From: Vespa crabro
Lineage: Eukaryota > Arthropoda > Insecta > Hymenoptera > Vespidae
Reading direction: 5' to 3'
DNA: 64,000 nucleotides
Assembly: GCF_910589235.1 (NCBI RefSeq)
Contig: NC_060965.1
Span: forward strand, 2,501,901 to 2,565,900
Under the pieces are notes generated by a model that was given only the letters and a program-made list of their open reading frames with translations, did not search any database and was not told where the DNA came from. A program made the translations under genes and the position numbers. The stretch's first letter is position 1. Every line of letters begins with the position of its first letter. Shown here piece by piece: positions 48,866-61,046 of this stretch.

Positions 48866-50661
48866 ATACTTTTTGTCCTATTCTTCCTTATTCTTTCTAT
48901 CCCATACCCTTCTCGTTCCTTCAAGAATCTTCTTTAAGAGAGTATTTCCATTATATTAATTAATAAAAATGTTCCTTATATCATGATACGATTGTAAGCG
49001 TAAATAAAATTGAAAAGTGATTCCAAGAAAAACTATCGCCAAGCAATTTTATGTTCTTAACGAATGTACGGTTATACAATCATCATTACAAATTTCATAA
49101 TTACAATCATTATTGTTGATAAATTTAACAAGGAGATTGTTACTAACGTTATAATCCTTAGTAATTAAGTCGAAACTTTTTTTGATTCATCGATTCGATT
49201 CACGTATCTCCTCTTCGACGTTAACAAATGCAGACGATTAATCGAATAACGGAAAAGGTGTAATGAGCCGTCACGAAGGGTCACGCGCCGTTCATTCTTT
49301 GGGGTTGATTCAAGTGCGGTCAAGAGTCGTGCTTAAGTTCTTCTTACTTAACGTCGTTCCTTTTTTATTTTTCCTAATCCGTAGTTAATTCCTACATTTT
49401 ATTTCATATTTATGAGATATGTATATAGATATATGATAAGTATACGTTTGATTATGTTTTTTTTTTTTTTATCATGCCTGGAATATTAATATCAATATAT
49501 TTTTTAGATTAATTTCACAGATCACTAGATTGAATTAAATATGGATTGACCTACTTTCACGAAAAATCCTAAAATCCTTCGGTAGGTGTAGAAGTTTAAG
49601 AGGTGTGGAACCGTAGACCACATCGTTCACAATGGTAGAGGAGAGAAGAGAAAGGGTTAGGCGAGGATATGAGAGACTAGCCGGCTCGACGATACTGGAA
49701 GGGTGCCGTAGGAGAGAACGGAGGTATAGGATTGATTAATAGGGGGTACATCTGTTACCGGCGAACGAGGGGGTGGATGGCAATAGTCCGTAGGAGGGAT
49801 GACTCGCAGTTAGCATTAATCACTGCAACACGCCGCGGCCTGACTGTCAGCTCCCATACAATGGCCAATGGCGCAAAACGAACTGATCTTTCCACCTGGC
49901 TGAAGAGAAAGAGAGAATAGAAGCAGCACGTCGAAGCGCGTCATCTTGTTGTAGCTTAAGTGTCTTTTTGAAATTTTTCAATCGATAACGCATAGTACAT
50001 CTTTTGAACAAGAAAAAAAAAAAGAAGAAACAAAGAGGATGAAAGCAATTGATTTGAGTCTGATAAATGATAAGTCTATTGTTCTTTTTTCTTTTCTTCT
50101 TTTTTTTTTTGCTTCTATCTGGAAACAGGAACTCGGTGATTTTTTTTTTTTCTTTTTTTTTAATAAGACAATATCTGATGTTTCATTCGTTCGTGATACT
50201 TATATCATATGTCAAAAATTAATCGAACGCTTGTTTACATTGGCCGATAATACAAATGTGCAATTCCAGATTTCATATGACACATACTAGACATTGACAG
50301 ATGCACAGTGTAATCCACAAACCGTAGCAGTAGCATTCAAAACCTTCCCGACATATTTCTCCCCCGTGACTGCAACAAACTGAGGGGTTCCACCCTGGTT
50401 AATCCTTTTCAAGGGACATCGATGTCACTTTGGGACCAATTTCATTCGATTAGCACTTATATACGTCGGATATATTAATTTCGATGGACAAGATAATACT
50501 CAAGATAAATTATCGTGATCATGAATTATCCAGTCATTTAACTTTCCGACAAATGAATATTTTTATCGATAAGAAGAAACTTTTATATCTCATTTGATAT
50601 CCTTCATATAATACAAAAGACAATATTTATCAATTCTTTATTTTATTATGAATTTCTTCAA

Positions 50662-51249
50662 TCAATATGTTTTGAACGAATTAAAAGACATATAATCGAT
50701 CTTGTTCCTATATCCCTTGTATGTTTCCAATAGTTCATTCTGTAACACAGGCGTGTCACGTTGTTTACGCCGTATACTTGGAACCATTTCGAGGACGCCG
50801 ACTGTGTTTGTAAAGCTACACCGCTGATTTAGAACACTAAGAGGAGTAGGAGAAACGTGCTTCGGGGATTCACTCGCCTTTACGTCGACAAGACAAAATA
50901 CTCTCGCGACTCTGGTCTGCAAGGTCCACGAGCGTGAAGCTTACAATACATCGGGGACAGCTTTTGAGTCAAGACCATGTAGTACTTTGTGCAAAACGTT
51001 TATGTCGCATCGCGTCGTTTCGAAAGGGAGAGAAGAATTACTGTAATTAGTTAGGCATCCTCGAAATGAGAATTTTGAGTTGCCCTGGGCAACTCGCGAC
51101 TCATGGGTAACTAGGGTAGATCCTTCGAGTGGGACACCACACGGTGGCCCATTATCGTCTACCGCGGATACCGGTGCGGACAGCTTTTGTCGCGCGTCAT
51201 AAATCTCTCTGGGTCTTTCTAATGGTCCGCATGCACGTACGACGCTCAT
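50662..51249 (-). pseudogene. Possible coding frame of about 195 codons broken by one stop
   Basis: On the minus strand an ATG at 51,249 opens 102 codons (MSVVRACGPLERPREIYDAR onward) to a TAA at 50,943-50,941. The same frame then continues without another stop for about 93 codons to a TGA at 50,662. A TGA lies two codons upstream of the ATG, so the start is bounded. The sequence is unique, mixed in composition and not low-complexity, and the upstream half has a plausible spread of residues. I recognise no domain, signal peptide or membrane segment. Options: a decayed gene, an unspliced pair of exons, a misread base, or chance. The stop context, TAA followed by G, is not a typical readthrough context. 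Confidence 0.25.
51077..51095. promoter_or_regulatory. Near-palindromic X-box-like site
   Basis: GAGTTGCCC-T-GGGCAACTC is a 19-bp inverted repeat with 9-bp arms. It contains GTTGCC-CTG-GGCAAC, an RFX-type pair of half-sites with a 3-bp spacer, against 2 bp in the canonical form. It lies inside the interrupted frame at 50,662-51,249. Confidence 0.3.
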
Positions 51250-52308
51250 GAATCAAAGGACCGTATAGTGGATAACGAATGTTACCTGGTATTTTCTTTT
51301 TCCTTTACTTCTCAATAGTATATATCTGTTTCATACATGAGACCAATCAAAAACGTTTATTAAAATATTCTTGTAGATATATTAAAATTGTAGAGATTAA
51401 TGGAACGATCATAAAACGTAATAAAGATAGATATTAAGAAAAATTTTATCAAAAAATTATTTTCGCTTTATGTACAATCAGTTTTACGTAATACTTTAAT
51501 AACTTACGAAGATCAATGTTATTATAAATATCTGAATATATTTTTTGATCGGTTTAATACAATGTAATAAAAAAAGAATGTAGTTGTTTCAAAAAAAAAA
51601 AGAAAGAAAAAAAAAAAAAAGAAAAATATCGATGACCTCGATAACTCTGAAAAAAGCGACCTTGGAAAAAAACTTTCTTGCCATATATTGATCCTTTGAC
51701 ACCAATGCACATTACGTACGAAAGATTGTTTTCATTGCAATAAATTGGAAAAACATTTAAATGGACTTATTTAAAAGGATCAACTTGTATACAATAATAA
51801 GTTACATTCTATGATTTGCTTATATTTTCAATTAATTATAATTATTAACTATTTAACATAACGAAAAAAAGTGACGTATATATATATATATTCTAATTGT
51901 AAATAATTGTCAATAGATATAACATGAACATTATCATATCAGTTAACATCGCTTTAGAGCAAGACACAACCTGTCACGCTCGTAAATGTTATTACGATCT
52001 AAAATAGGGTATCGAGTAACGGGCCTTACTTACTCTCACGCTTCTATCCTTGACGCTTAATCTTTCGGCACCCATCATCATCAGCTCGTATCCCACAATT
52101 AGCGACTACCGACGTGCATCTGTCGACACTTTTCTTTCCGCTAACCCGCCTGCGCCTTTTCAAATTTTTTTTCTTTCATTCCTTCTGTCGACTTAAAAAG
52201 TGACGAAGAAATTCATAACACAGAGAGTATGAGGGGAATCATATGACGTTCAACTTCAGAAAGTTTCTACGAACGTGTGTCAACGAACGATTATAAAATC
52301 TTGATTTT

Positions 52309-52344
52309 AAGAGAGAAAGAGATAGAAAGAGAGAAAGAAAGAAA

Positions 52345-52391
<47 letters not shown>

Positions 52392-52400
52392 AGAGGGAGG
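52309..52400. repeat. (GA)n tract
   Basis: Imperfect GA/GAAA, pure at about 52,351-52,386. Confidence 0.96.
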
Positions 52401-52637
52401 TCAGTGCTTCCTGAAGGACTGCATTTGCTTCTACCTCGTCATCGCTTCCTGTGTTTACACTGTACCGACCCAACATCTTTTATCTCCCTCTTTCCTTCTC
52501 CCCTTCTCTTCTATAGGGTACTCAAACGTGGACACATTGCGCTGACAACGTGTCAGCAAGCTTCTGTTCGGTGTTTTCTGACGGAGGACACATGGTATCC
52601 GTACGTCGTTTCAGACTAAACTTATATTGTATCTTCT

Positions 52638-52671
<34 letters not shown>

Positions 52672-54223
52672 CTTCCACGCTTCTATCTTTCTTTTCTTCC
52701 TTTTGCTGCGGTCAACCAGCAACACACTATCCGTCGCTCATGTCTTCCTCTTTAGCGATCCGAGAATTTCGTAAAGCTTGCTGTTTAGGAAGATGGAAGT
52801 GCTCCTTTGCCTCGCTCGTTTTCATAGGAACAGCAAAGCTGTCCTCTTTCCTTCCTCGTGATCTTTTTTCGTGTGTTAGTGTATCCAGCGACGTAGTTTA
52901 CACAACGTCAAAGGAAATTTTTACAAGGCACACATCGCGCGAAAAATGTATACCATCTTCACTCCCTCCATCTGATCTTCTCGTTCCACGAATTCTACTT
53001 TATACAATCTTTTTTTTTTTTTACGATTATATCGGATAAAATCATTTGATCGTTGCACATTAATGTTAGCCGAAAAAAAAAAGGAAAAATAAAAATTGTT
53101 TATCATTTTGTAAAAATACATTCTTTTCTCGAACATAATATATACTACCCTTTTAATTTCCTTTTAGTAGAAGTAATTGTATAGTATATAAAGCATTGAT
53201 TCGAATTTGAAGATTAGAATTCTTCTCACGTATTAACGAGACGCGAATCGATTGGAAGTTGAAATGTATTGGTAGTAGTTGAGTTCGAAACGATGAAGTA
53301 TTTCCCGCCAAAGGAAACGTGGGTGGATAGCCTGAAAGTGGTATAACCAAGCGCGATAGAGGCAATCGGAGAGCCTATTATATCGCTGTCACAAGGTAAA
53401 GAGGGTAGCGCTGTAAAACGATAATATTACACATAAACGCACCGCTTGTTATTCCTCCACAAGCTATAATATCGATTCGACGATGCTCTTATTCCAGAAA
53501 ATGTAACTATGCTAGGTTTTAGTCGCGAAATTACGGAAAGTAAAAGCCCGTTTTAATGCAAGATCGTAATAAAGCGGCAATCGCAAGTTCTTAACCCCTC
53601 GATGGTCTTATAGCTTACCTCAGCATAATGCTTCCCTTTAATCTGGGTTAAACATACCATTTTATAATTTTAAGATATATGAATCAGCATTCATAAATAG
53701 GTTACCAAATCCAGAAGTAACGATCTTGGTAACGTTTACATCAGCTTTGATTATGAAACATTTATTCCATATTTTCATAAAGACCCGAAAGAACAGAGTT
53801 CAGCGTTGAAATGCTTATAGGTAGATCTGGTAGGTATCGGGTAAGCTACGTGCGGGGTCGTCTAAGGGATCAGAGGTCACGGGTCGTGGGATCAGGTCGT
53901 CGCCAGGTGGAGGTGCAGGTACACAGAAACCGAGGGTGTTCTACGAAGGGCGCAAACGCGAGCGCCCTGCAGTTGAAACGGGAACTATCGCAAGTTAATA
54001 TCGATCCGGTAATTCTCGCGGCTCGCTTTGCCTCTTTTCTCCTACGTTCCTTCCACCTTCAACCTGGCTCGTTTCAGCCGACCTATCCCTCCTCATTCCA
54101 TCCCGCCCACTCCCGCCACTCACTCACTACTACTGAGGCCTACCTACCATTTTTTACCTCGTTTCTTTCTTTACCTTCTTGTTTTCTTTTACCTACGTAT
54201 ACCGCCTGGCCAGTTCTTCGAGG

Positions 54224-54254
<31 letters not shown>

Positions 54255-55732
54255 ATCCATTCCCTATCTTTCTTTGTCCTACTCACAAATCCAAATACTT
54301 ACTTCTTCACTTTTAAATAGTCAAGCACCACGGTAGAGTCAGACGCAATCAATATGGTATCCTACTTATCTCCATGCAAGGGGTTGCTCTTCGCCTGTCT
54401 CTAACCCTTTCAATCGGCCCGTCTGACCCGTCTTCGAAACCCTATTACCTCGCCACAACCAGCATGCACTTTAAACTGCAAACATAGATACTGGAAACGT
54501 GAATACTCGAAGGGACTGGAGAAACCTTTCGGTCTTGTTCAGAGAGTGGACAGGGTTCTCTCGATACTAGTTTGATGAAGACAAGGACGAATATTCAATT
54601 CGTTGATTCGATTTAGGATCCCATATAATTGGTAATTTGAAACTAACGAAATACATTGTATTTTGAACATTATTTAGATATCAAAACGTGATAATAATTA
54701 TAATTAATCAATATATCGTAAATTGTCAATGTATAATATAATTGTTTCTAATTGTGTATATTTAATTTATTTATAAAATTCCAAATAATAATCGTCGTAA
54801 ATAAGTTTAAGGATAAAAGAGGAAGTAAAACTTTTAACAATAAAGTAGATAAGAAAAGAACATAATCGTTAGAAAAGAGTACAATAAAATCCTAAATATC
54901 CTTCAATCTCGTCTTTCTTCCTACGAAGAGAATTAACAATTGAAGAAACCCTTGGTTTGTTCCACAAAGGCAAAACTTTGTTCAGCAACCGAAATAAAAG
55001 CTTTCGTGGCCGATCTCGAGCAAGTTCTCTCTTAGCTTTCGCGTGATTTTTGCAAAGGGTTCTCTAGTTCGCTCGAGAATGACCGAGGTAAATTTTTAAA
55101 AAGGAGGTCGTCACAAGCGGTACGTGACCTGCTAGAAGGTATTGATTGTCCTGCAGGTATAGAAAACTTATATATATAAGGTAAGAACAGTTATCAACTA
55201 TGCATTACTATCTGTCAATTTTTAAAAGAAATTTTATAGATCACGAAAAAAAAAAAAAAAGAAAATTATTCAAGTTGAAAACTGTTCATCTTAAGCGAAT
55301 GTAAAAGTAATAACGTTAGTAGGTCCTTGATCAAAAATGAACCATGATCTTCTCTCCCTCTGTCACCATCAAAATTTACACGCGCTGTCGCCATTATCAC
55401 GAATGACGATGCAGACGCACGTCATTTTATCTCCCAACACGTCCTGCGAGAGCGCGTGCGTGTGTACAGAAGAACGGACAAAAAAAGTCTGCTCACGTAT
55501 ACTGCTCAGCGACACCGTGCCGTTCAGAAGTTTATTTAGGCGTCGGACCGACACGAAAATCCCGTCGACGCTTTTATTAGTGGTACGGAAAGGGGTGCTA
55601 CTGACCGCCGCCGGGGTAGTAGGAGGAAAAAATGCCAAAACGTCCTGCGACTTAACGAGACGTCTAAAATGAAGGCGTCACTAGCAAGTCGGCACGTATC
55701 TCCGATTTTCGTTCGTCCTTCTCTCTTCCCTC

Positions 55733-55830
55733 TTTTTTTTTTCTTTTTTGTTTTTGTTTTTTTTTTCTTTTTTTTTTTTTAATGAACGTTTCTTTTTTTA
55801 TTATTATTATTATTTTTTTTCTTTTTTTTT
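55733..55830. repeat. Long poly-T tract with ATT units
   Basis: About 100 bp almost entirely T, with a TTA run near 55,800; it gives Phe/Tyr/Ile runs in the overlapping frame. Confidence 0.95.
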
Positions 55831-55891
55831 TTTATACCGATTTGACACCGATAAATCGAAGAACGATACGAATCAATATTTATCTTTCTTT

Positions 55892-55928
55892 GGGGGAGGG
55901 GGGGGGGGGGGGGAAGGGAGGGGAAGGG
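55892..55928 (+). other. Strong G-quadruplex motif with 16-G run
   Basis: G runs of 5, 16, 3, 4 and 3 are separated by one or two A. This satisfies the G3+ N1-7 quadruplex pattern several times over and is the densest G tract in the window. It follows a poly-T tract by about 60 bp, a sharp compositional switch on the same strand. Confidence 0.85.
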
Positions 55929-56218
55929 ATGAGTTGGGCCATTAATATGAAACACACAGTTTTTGGAAACTATGGACTGATCAAAAAAGAAATTTAAAAA
56001 GTTTTCCAGTAGATTCAGTTTTCATTTTGAAAACATATTTCCTCGGTAAAAATTATTACCGACACAATTGAAAATATATTTATCTATCTGTCCATCTGTC
56101 CATCCATCTTTTACGTTACGCTATACAAAAGGATCAATACCAGCGGTGCATATGGAAGGGACTTAAGCGATAAACCCCTTTTTGCCGTCGCATTTTAGCT
56201 CGTACAAACCGTGAATCG

Positions 56219-56292
56219 CACATGGCCGCGATACTTTGTCACTGACGTATTGCGAAAAAGCGCGGATGACACATGTCGCGATATGTTACTGA
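56219..56292 (+). repeat. Imperfect local duplication of about 25 bp
   Basis: Copy 1 at 56,219-56,245 and copy 2 at 56,270-56,292 share CACATG, CGCGATA, TGT and ACTGA in the same order, with small deletions in copy 2. The spacing from start to start is 51 bp. The sequence is unique, not a microsatellite. Confidence 0.6.
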
Positions 56293-56808
56293 AACTCGAA
56301 CACGTACATCAGCAAAAGTCGAAGTTTTAACGGAGTGTGAAAAATCCTTGTCCTTTTAACCTGTAATCATCTAGAAATATCGAGATTCCTTTTATGTTTT
56401 TTTATTAAAACGTAAGAAAATCGATTTGATAGAAAATTGTTGTTAATAGTCTTTCGCTCAATCATATTCAAATCTTCGAACATTTTAATCGATCGAAATT
56501 ATTAAGTAATATAGCGTTTGGATAAACGTCTATGTACAATTATATAGGATCGATGACATAGCCTTATTATTCGAACACTCGTCTTTCCATTAAAAATACT
56601 TTTTTTTTTTCCTGTCGACAACGTGTCGATGTCGCAAACGTGATCGAGCCCGAGTTCTTTTACGTTCTTATCCCTATTTTATTCTCGATTCTTTCGAACC
56701 TTATAAAACGGTCGCGTCGTGCAAAGTTAAACGAAGGTTACTACCCCTTGAAATATCAGACCTGGATTAAGCTAAAAGTGTGTGTGTTAAAGAAAGAGAG
56801 AAAAGAGT

Positions 56809-56814
<6 letters not shown>

Positions 56815-56844
<30 letters not shown>
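56815..56844. repeat. (GA)15 microsatellite
   Basis: Pure GA with imperfect flanks. Confidence 0.96.
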
Positions 56845-56849
<5 letters not shown>

Positions 56850-58221
56850 CGAGAGAAAGAGGTCAAAAGAAATAAGAGAATATCAAGGAAGGCAATGCAC
56901 CATCTTGCGGAATAAATTGACAATCAAGATTGCAAAATGTAAATAGGATTATAAAATAAAGAAAAAAAGGTATGGCAATTAAGTGAACGTTCATGCAGAT
57001 TGAGGTCCTTGAAAACTCTTAAGGATAAAAAAGTTATTTTCTAAGATATTGAGTATAGGACGAGGATTGCGTCATTTGCTCTTGGGCCCTTGAGTGCGCC
57101 TCTGCGTTATGACTCCATTGAAAGCTAACGTGGTAGCGAGTGCTATGCGCGCGGAAGGAGTTAATCGACGATATTCGCTTGGGAAGTTTGCAACTTTCGC
57201 ACCGCCTGTCACGAACTCAATGTGCATGTGTGCTTGTTTTTCCTTGTAGATGTATTATGTGTGTGAACGTGCGCACGCGTACAGCTTATACCTCGTAGAG
57301 AAGGGAAAAGTGTCACGAACTTTCAGATTATTTACGATAGAATTCCTGTTAAATAAACTCTTGCCAGGCTGTTATGAGTTCGCGATAACGGTGTTAATTG
57401 TTCACAGTACCTCGTATGTTCCTGAAATTTTCAAGGTAACAATTTGTTTGTTGAAGTATTCTCATTCATTCATTTGATTTTTTTTTTCTTTTTTTTTTTC
57501 GCGTGAATTATAAATATTGTCTTGATATAAAAAATTATGAACTGACGATACGATTACGATCATTCACTTACTTATCTGTGTTCGATCAATATTACGATTT
57601 TAAAAATAACAAATTATTCGAAGAGACGTTTACATAATTATTATAATGAAATAAATAACAGAAAGATACAATGCATCAAGGATCCCTCGATTTTTCCTAA
57701 AGTATTTCCAATTGTTGAAAAGACAAAATCCCATCTTGGGAACAAGATTAATCGATCTCGTTTATTAATTAATTTAAGTAAACAGGCGACTCCCTGTTAA
57801 AAGAGATAATCATTGATAGATATCAAGCCAAGAGTTGAAGAAAAAAAAAAAGAAAAAAGAAAAAAGAAAAGAAAATAAAAGGAAAAAGAAAAGAAAAAGA
57901 AAAAACGTGACAAGAAAAATAAAAAATAAGAAACAGAAATCTAAGTAGAGAAAACCATCTACATTGAACATGGTGCTGGTAGACAATCGGTCTCGAGATC
58001 GTTGCACGATATAGACTCAAAAGAACAAAGAGTGAAATGGTGAGGAAGGGGAATGAAGGGAAAGGGGGAATAGAGAGTAAGAGAAAAGGAACTCTCGTTG
58101 GAGAGGTCGTCGATGGGAGGTTAAACATCGTCTCGTTGGGTTCCCCGATGGCACGACGCGACCCGTACAGAGCCACGTACATGCGTGTCGGGCAAGTTCG
58201 CGTACAAGCTTGCATACTTAC

Positions 58222-58476
58222 CTAGCGGTATAGGTGGTAGGCTAGGGAGTAAGCGAGAGAGAAAGAGAAAGAGAGAGAGAGAGAAAGAGAGAGAGATAGA
58301 GAGAGTTGCAAGAGGGAAGCAGCATCAGCAGCACCAGTGCCGGGAGCACCAATGTTGCTGCTGCTGTTTGCAAAGCGGTGTATTATACTGTCAGCCATGT
58401 CGGGGATTAGCAAACGCAATACATCGGGCTTCGCGATCGTGCTGCGCATCTGTTCGCCGATCCAACCAGCCTCCAT
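58222..58476 (-). CDS. Exon-like segment ending at a strong 5' splice-site match (low confidence)
   Basis: Read on the minus strand, GCTAG|GTAAGT at 58,226-58,216 is a near-perfect 5' splice site. The sequence 5' of it is open for 84 codons from an ATG at 58,476 (MEAGWIGEQMRSTIAK onward), with an Ala/Ser-rich middle and then a Ser-Leu run encoded by the CT array. The frame's TAG falls exactly at the proposed exon end, so if this is an exon it is either terminal-coding or untranslated. No domain is recognised. A chance match to the donor consensus is quite possible. Confidence 0.15.
   Translation of the reverse strand: MEAGWIGEQMRSTIAKPDVLRLLIPDMADSIIHRFANSSSNIGAPGTGAADAASLLQLSLSLSLSLSLSFSFSLAYSLAYHLYR
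58254..58305. repeat. Imperfect (GA)n tract
   Basis: GA/GAAA mixture of about 52 bp. Confidence 0.95.
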
Positions 58477-59683
58477 ACACTATCACGTACGATTCCTTCC
58501 CCCTTTTCCTCCACCTACCCCTCTCCAACTCTCTCTCTCTCTCTCTCTCTTTCTATCTCCTTCTCTTCTTGTCTCCACCCCCTTTTCTCTCTGAAGGCAC
58601 CTAGCTCCGCACTATCGCATGATCCTCCGACAGGAGATGCATTGCAATTGAACCACGCTGCATGTTACTGCCAGCCTGCGATTCGAAATAATCGTAAGAA
58701 CTGAACGCCTGGGCTGCCGTCAGCATGTTTTTCTAACATAGTAAGTCCCTTTTGCTGATACCGAATCGTCTAAGGTGCATGTGCACGAGTGCACAGTCTC
58801 ATTGGGAGACTTTAACCGTAAAATTGTTATCACACGATAGGGATATGGTAATGTTTAAGGATGAACAGTTATTGGAATTGTTATCTGGAAATGAGCAAAT
58901 GATGTTAAATGCGTATTAACAGCGAACGTACATTTTTCTTAAACTTTTAATCCTACAGATCATTTATTTTCATTCAAATGGAAAAACGATCTAATCATGA
59001 TTCGTTCCTTTCTTAACATGTGCTTGGTATATTTTAGATGTTTTGTTCAACTAACGATTCTACATAAACTGGGACATCGAAATGATCGATTCTCACGACC
59101 GTTAAAAACGAAATACGTATCATTCTAATAATCACTCGACATGGATTTGAAATCGACCCTTCAACGAATTGTCCACGACCGGATAATCCCCATGATGTCT
59201 AAACAATGCGAACGAACTCCTAAGGAGACCAAAGAAAAGTGAAAAGAAAAGGTAAGGCGTGCGTTGACATAAAAGCGGTGCACTCGAAGAACGAGATCAC
59301 AACGTGTGCACCCGATGAGATCTACTTGAAAATTCGGTGAACCAGATCGAGAATCGCGATCGCAAACGTACAAAGCTTACGAACAATATGCCATTCAAAG
59401 ACAAACGTACCAACAGAATCGAATTGAATACGACCTGCTTTCTATCTCTTTCTTCCTTGGGAGCCTTTATTTGTATATGCGTATGTTTGCATACACTTCA
59501 TGCCCACCAGTCATAAAAGGCCCTGAATAGAGAACTCGAAGTGAAAGAGATTTTTCCTGGTTCCTACGATAACTCTTGGATCAGAATAGTTGCCTGATAT
59601 ATACCTATCTTTGCTATAAAAAAAAAAAAAAGAAAAAAAAATAGAGCTATAAAAATAAGTGGAATGAATGAGATCTCTTACAG

Positions 59684-59709
59684 AAAAAAAAAAAAAAAAA
59701 AAAAAAAAA
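59684..59709. repeat. Poly-A run (26 A)
   Basis: Preceded by a shorter A-rich run at about 59,619-59,641. Confidence 0.95.
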
Positions 59710-61046
59710 CTGGATGCTTTTAAGGGTTCTTTTGAGATACGATTGTAAGTGCTTAAATAAGTTCTCATTTTTAAATGGATAATCCATTTTTTTTTCTTTC
59801 TGTGACGAGCTTTGTTCATTTAATTGCTTTCTTGTTAATTATATAACGCCTTAGTTGTCTTGCTTTTAATTTCTTGTTTTTATCTTTGAAAAATTTTTTA
59901 ACGTTAATGTTGATTGTATTCGATGAAGCTCGTTCTATTACTACGCTTTTATGAAATGGAGGATGAGATTATTGTTTCTGGTAGAGATCGGTTCCGGGAT
60001 GATAAAAAAGTCTAGACGTAGGATCGATCTTGAGCAGGATATATTTCCACGCGAGTAAACCATCCCGATTCTTATCAGATCGAGCAAAGCGAACGGATCT
60101 CTTGGTTTTTCTTCCGCAATCGCGATCTTCCGCGGGCATTGTCCACGTATCAAAGGCGACACGAAGATGGCTCGTCTTTGAATTATCTTCGGATCGCTTG
60201 GTTTCTTTCGTGGAAAAGAGTTTCCGGTAGAGAGAAATGTCAAATAATACGGCAACGAATGGTCTCAGTTTATAAAAGGAAAACTCTCTCCCTCGTTTTG
60301 AGGATTCAAGTTAAAATTGTTCGAGAAGGTAGACGAGAGGAAAGGGTGACATATAATTGGGGATAATTAATTATTGCCATGTCTGAATAGTTTTAATGGC
60401 CTAAAAGGGGAAGGTAAGGGATTATAATGTAGGAAAGTGAAAGGAGATGCCTGGAAATGACATGGCTTTTATGGAGTCATCCTTTCGTTAGATCAATGGA
60501 CCACGTGATGTGGCGTACAATCGAATTAACTGTTTTTAATACTTATCCTTTGCTAATATAACTGATGAAAGTAAAAACTTGTACATTATAAGATTGATTC
60601 AGCTATAATATAATTGTCAAATATATTTTTATGGAATTAATTGAATAGATCTAATATATATCCAAGAACATATATATATATCGATTGTCTAAATAAATAT
60701 TGATAATTTATTTGTAAGATATATATTGTAAAGACTGCTCCGCTAATTTGTCTCTAAATTTATATGGCATTCATTAAGAAACGTTTCGACCTGATCAATA
60801 AATCGACTAACGAAGATATTTCCGTAACTGCTACTATCACAGTTAGGGGGAAATGAAAAATTTGCCCATTGTAGGCTTAATCCAAGCGCATAACTCTCAA
60901 GTTTATCTCTATACCACCTGGACCATCCGTTCAAAAGGGGGTCCATAGAACAGCCCTGAGAACGTTAGCTTCTCTACCGGCGGCGGATTCAGGAAATTAC
61001 GGAAGCAGGTGTGTACGCGGCTTAATAAACAAGGAGTGATTAATAG

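Larger units (their letters stand above)
46020..49900. other. Non-coding stretch with GC-richer unique blocks
   Basis: CA and CT arrays lie at 46,782-46,819. Unique sequence at 46,170-46,700 and 47,230-47,860 shows no recognised gene. The plus frame at 47,736-47,975 ends in a GC-richer, non-repetitive stretch (includes QGATLAAANSCKEFLGRTERG) but nothing is recognised. Segments 48,370-48,780 and 48,870-49,700 are AT-rich with nothing notable, apart from GC-richer unique sequence at 49,620-49,910. Confidence 0.6.
49900..53800. other. Mostly AT-rich non-coding stretch around an interrupted frame
   Basis: T-rich runs at 50,100-50,162, an A-rich run at 51,590-51,625 and a GA array at 52,309-52,400. 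The segment 51,950-52,170 is a GC-richer unique block (ACGGGCC, CCGACGTGC) with no frame. The segment 52,400-53,040 is pyrimidine-rich with chance open frames. The segment 53,150-53,800 shows no gene. The interrupted frame at 50,662-51,249 is separate. Confidence 0.6.
53800..57000. other. GC-richer blocks separated by AT-rich sequence
   Basis: The segment 53,811-54,080 is GC-rich and open in a plus frame (includes QVEVQVHRNRGCSTKGANAS) that then runs into pyrimidine-rich sequence; no family is recognised. The segment 54,560-55,330 is AT-rich with nothing notable. The segment 55,337-55,672 is CpG-rich and open on both strands, so it is not convincing as coding. The segment 56,320-56,760 is AT-rich unique sequence. 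Confidence 0.55.
57000..61000. other. Mixed non-coding stretch
   Basis: The segment 57,060-57,300 is GC-richer unique sequence. The plus frame at 57,250-57,477 has no recognised domain. An A-rich purine run lies at 57,837-57,905. CpG-containing sequence at 58,080-58,480 includes an exon-like segment listed separately. The segments 58,600-59,480 and 59,830-60,960 are unique sequence without a recognised gene. Confidence 0.6.

Noticed and set aside
53811..54320. 169-codon plus-strand frame
   Set aside because: The second half is encoded by pyrimidine-rich sequence (Phe/Leu/Ser/Pro runs) and an overlapping frame is also open. The GC-rich first half has no recognised family.
55140..55165. CCTGCAG|GTATAG as a recursive splice (ratchet) site
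   Set aside because: The upstream pyrimidine tract is weak and the donor half departs from GTAAGT. Similar chance AG|GTA matches occur at 4,953, 19,921 and 47,311.
55337..55672. 111-codon plus-strand frame
   Set aside because: The minus strand is open over the same bases and the block is CpG-rich, so absence of stops follows from composition. No domain is recognisable.
56965..57020. GGTATGGCAATTAAGTG resembling a mariner-type terminal inverted repeat
   Set aside because: No matching inverted copy, TA duplication or transposase fragment is seen within a kilobase.
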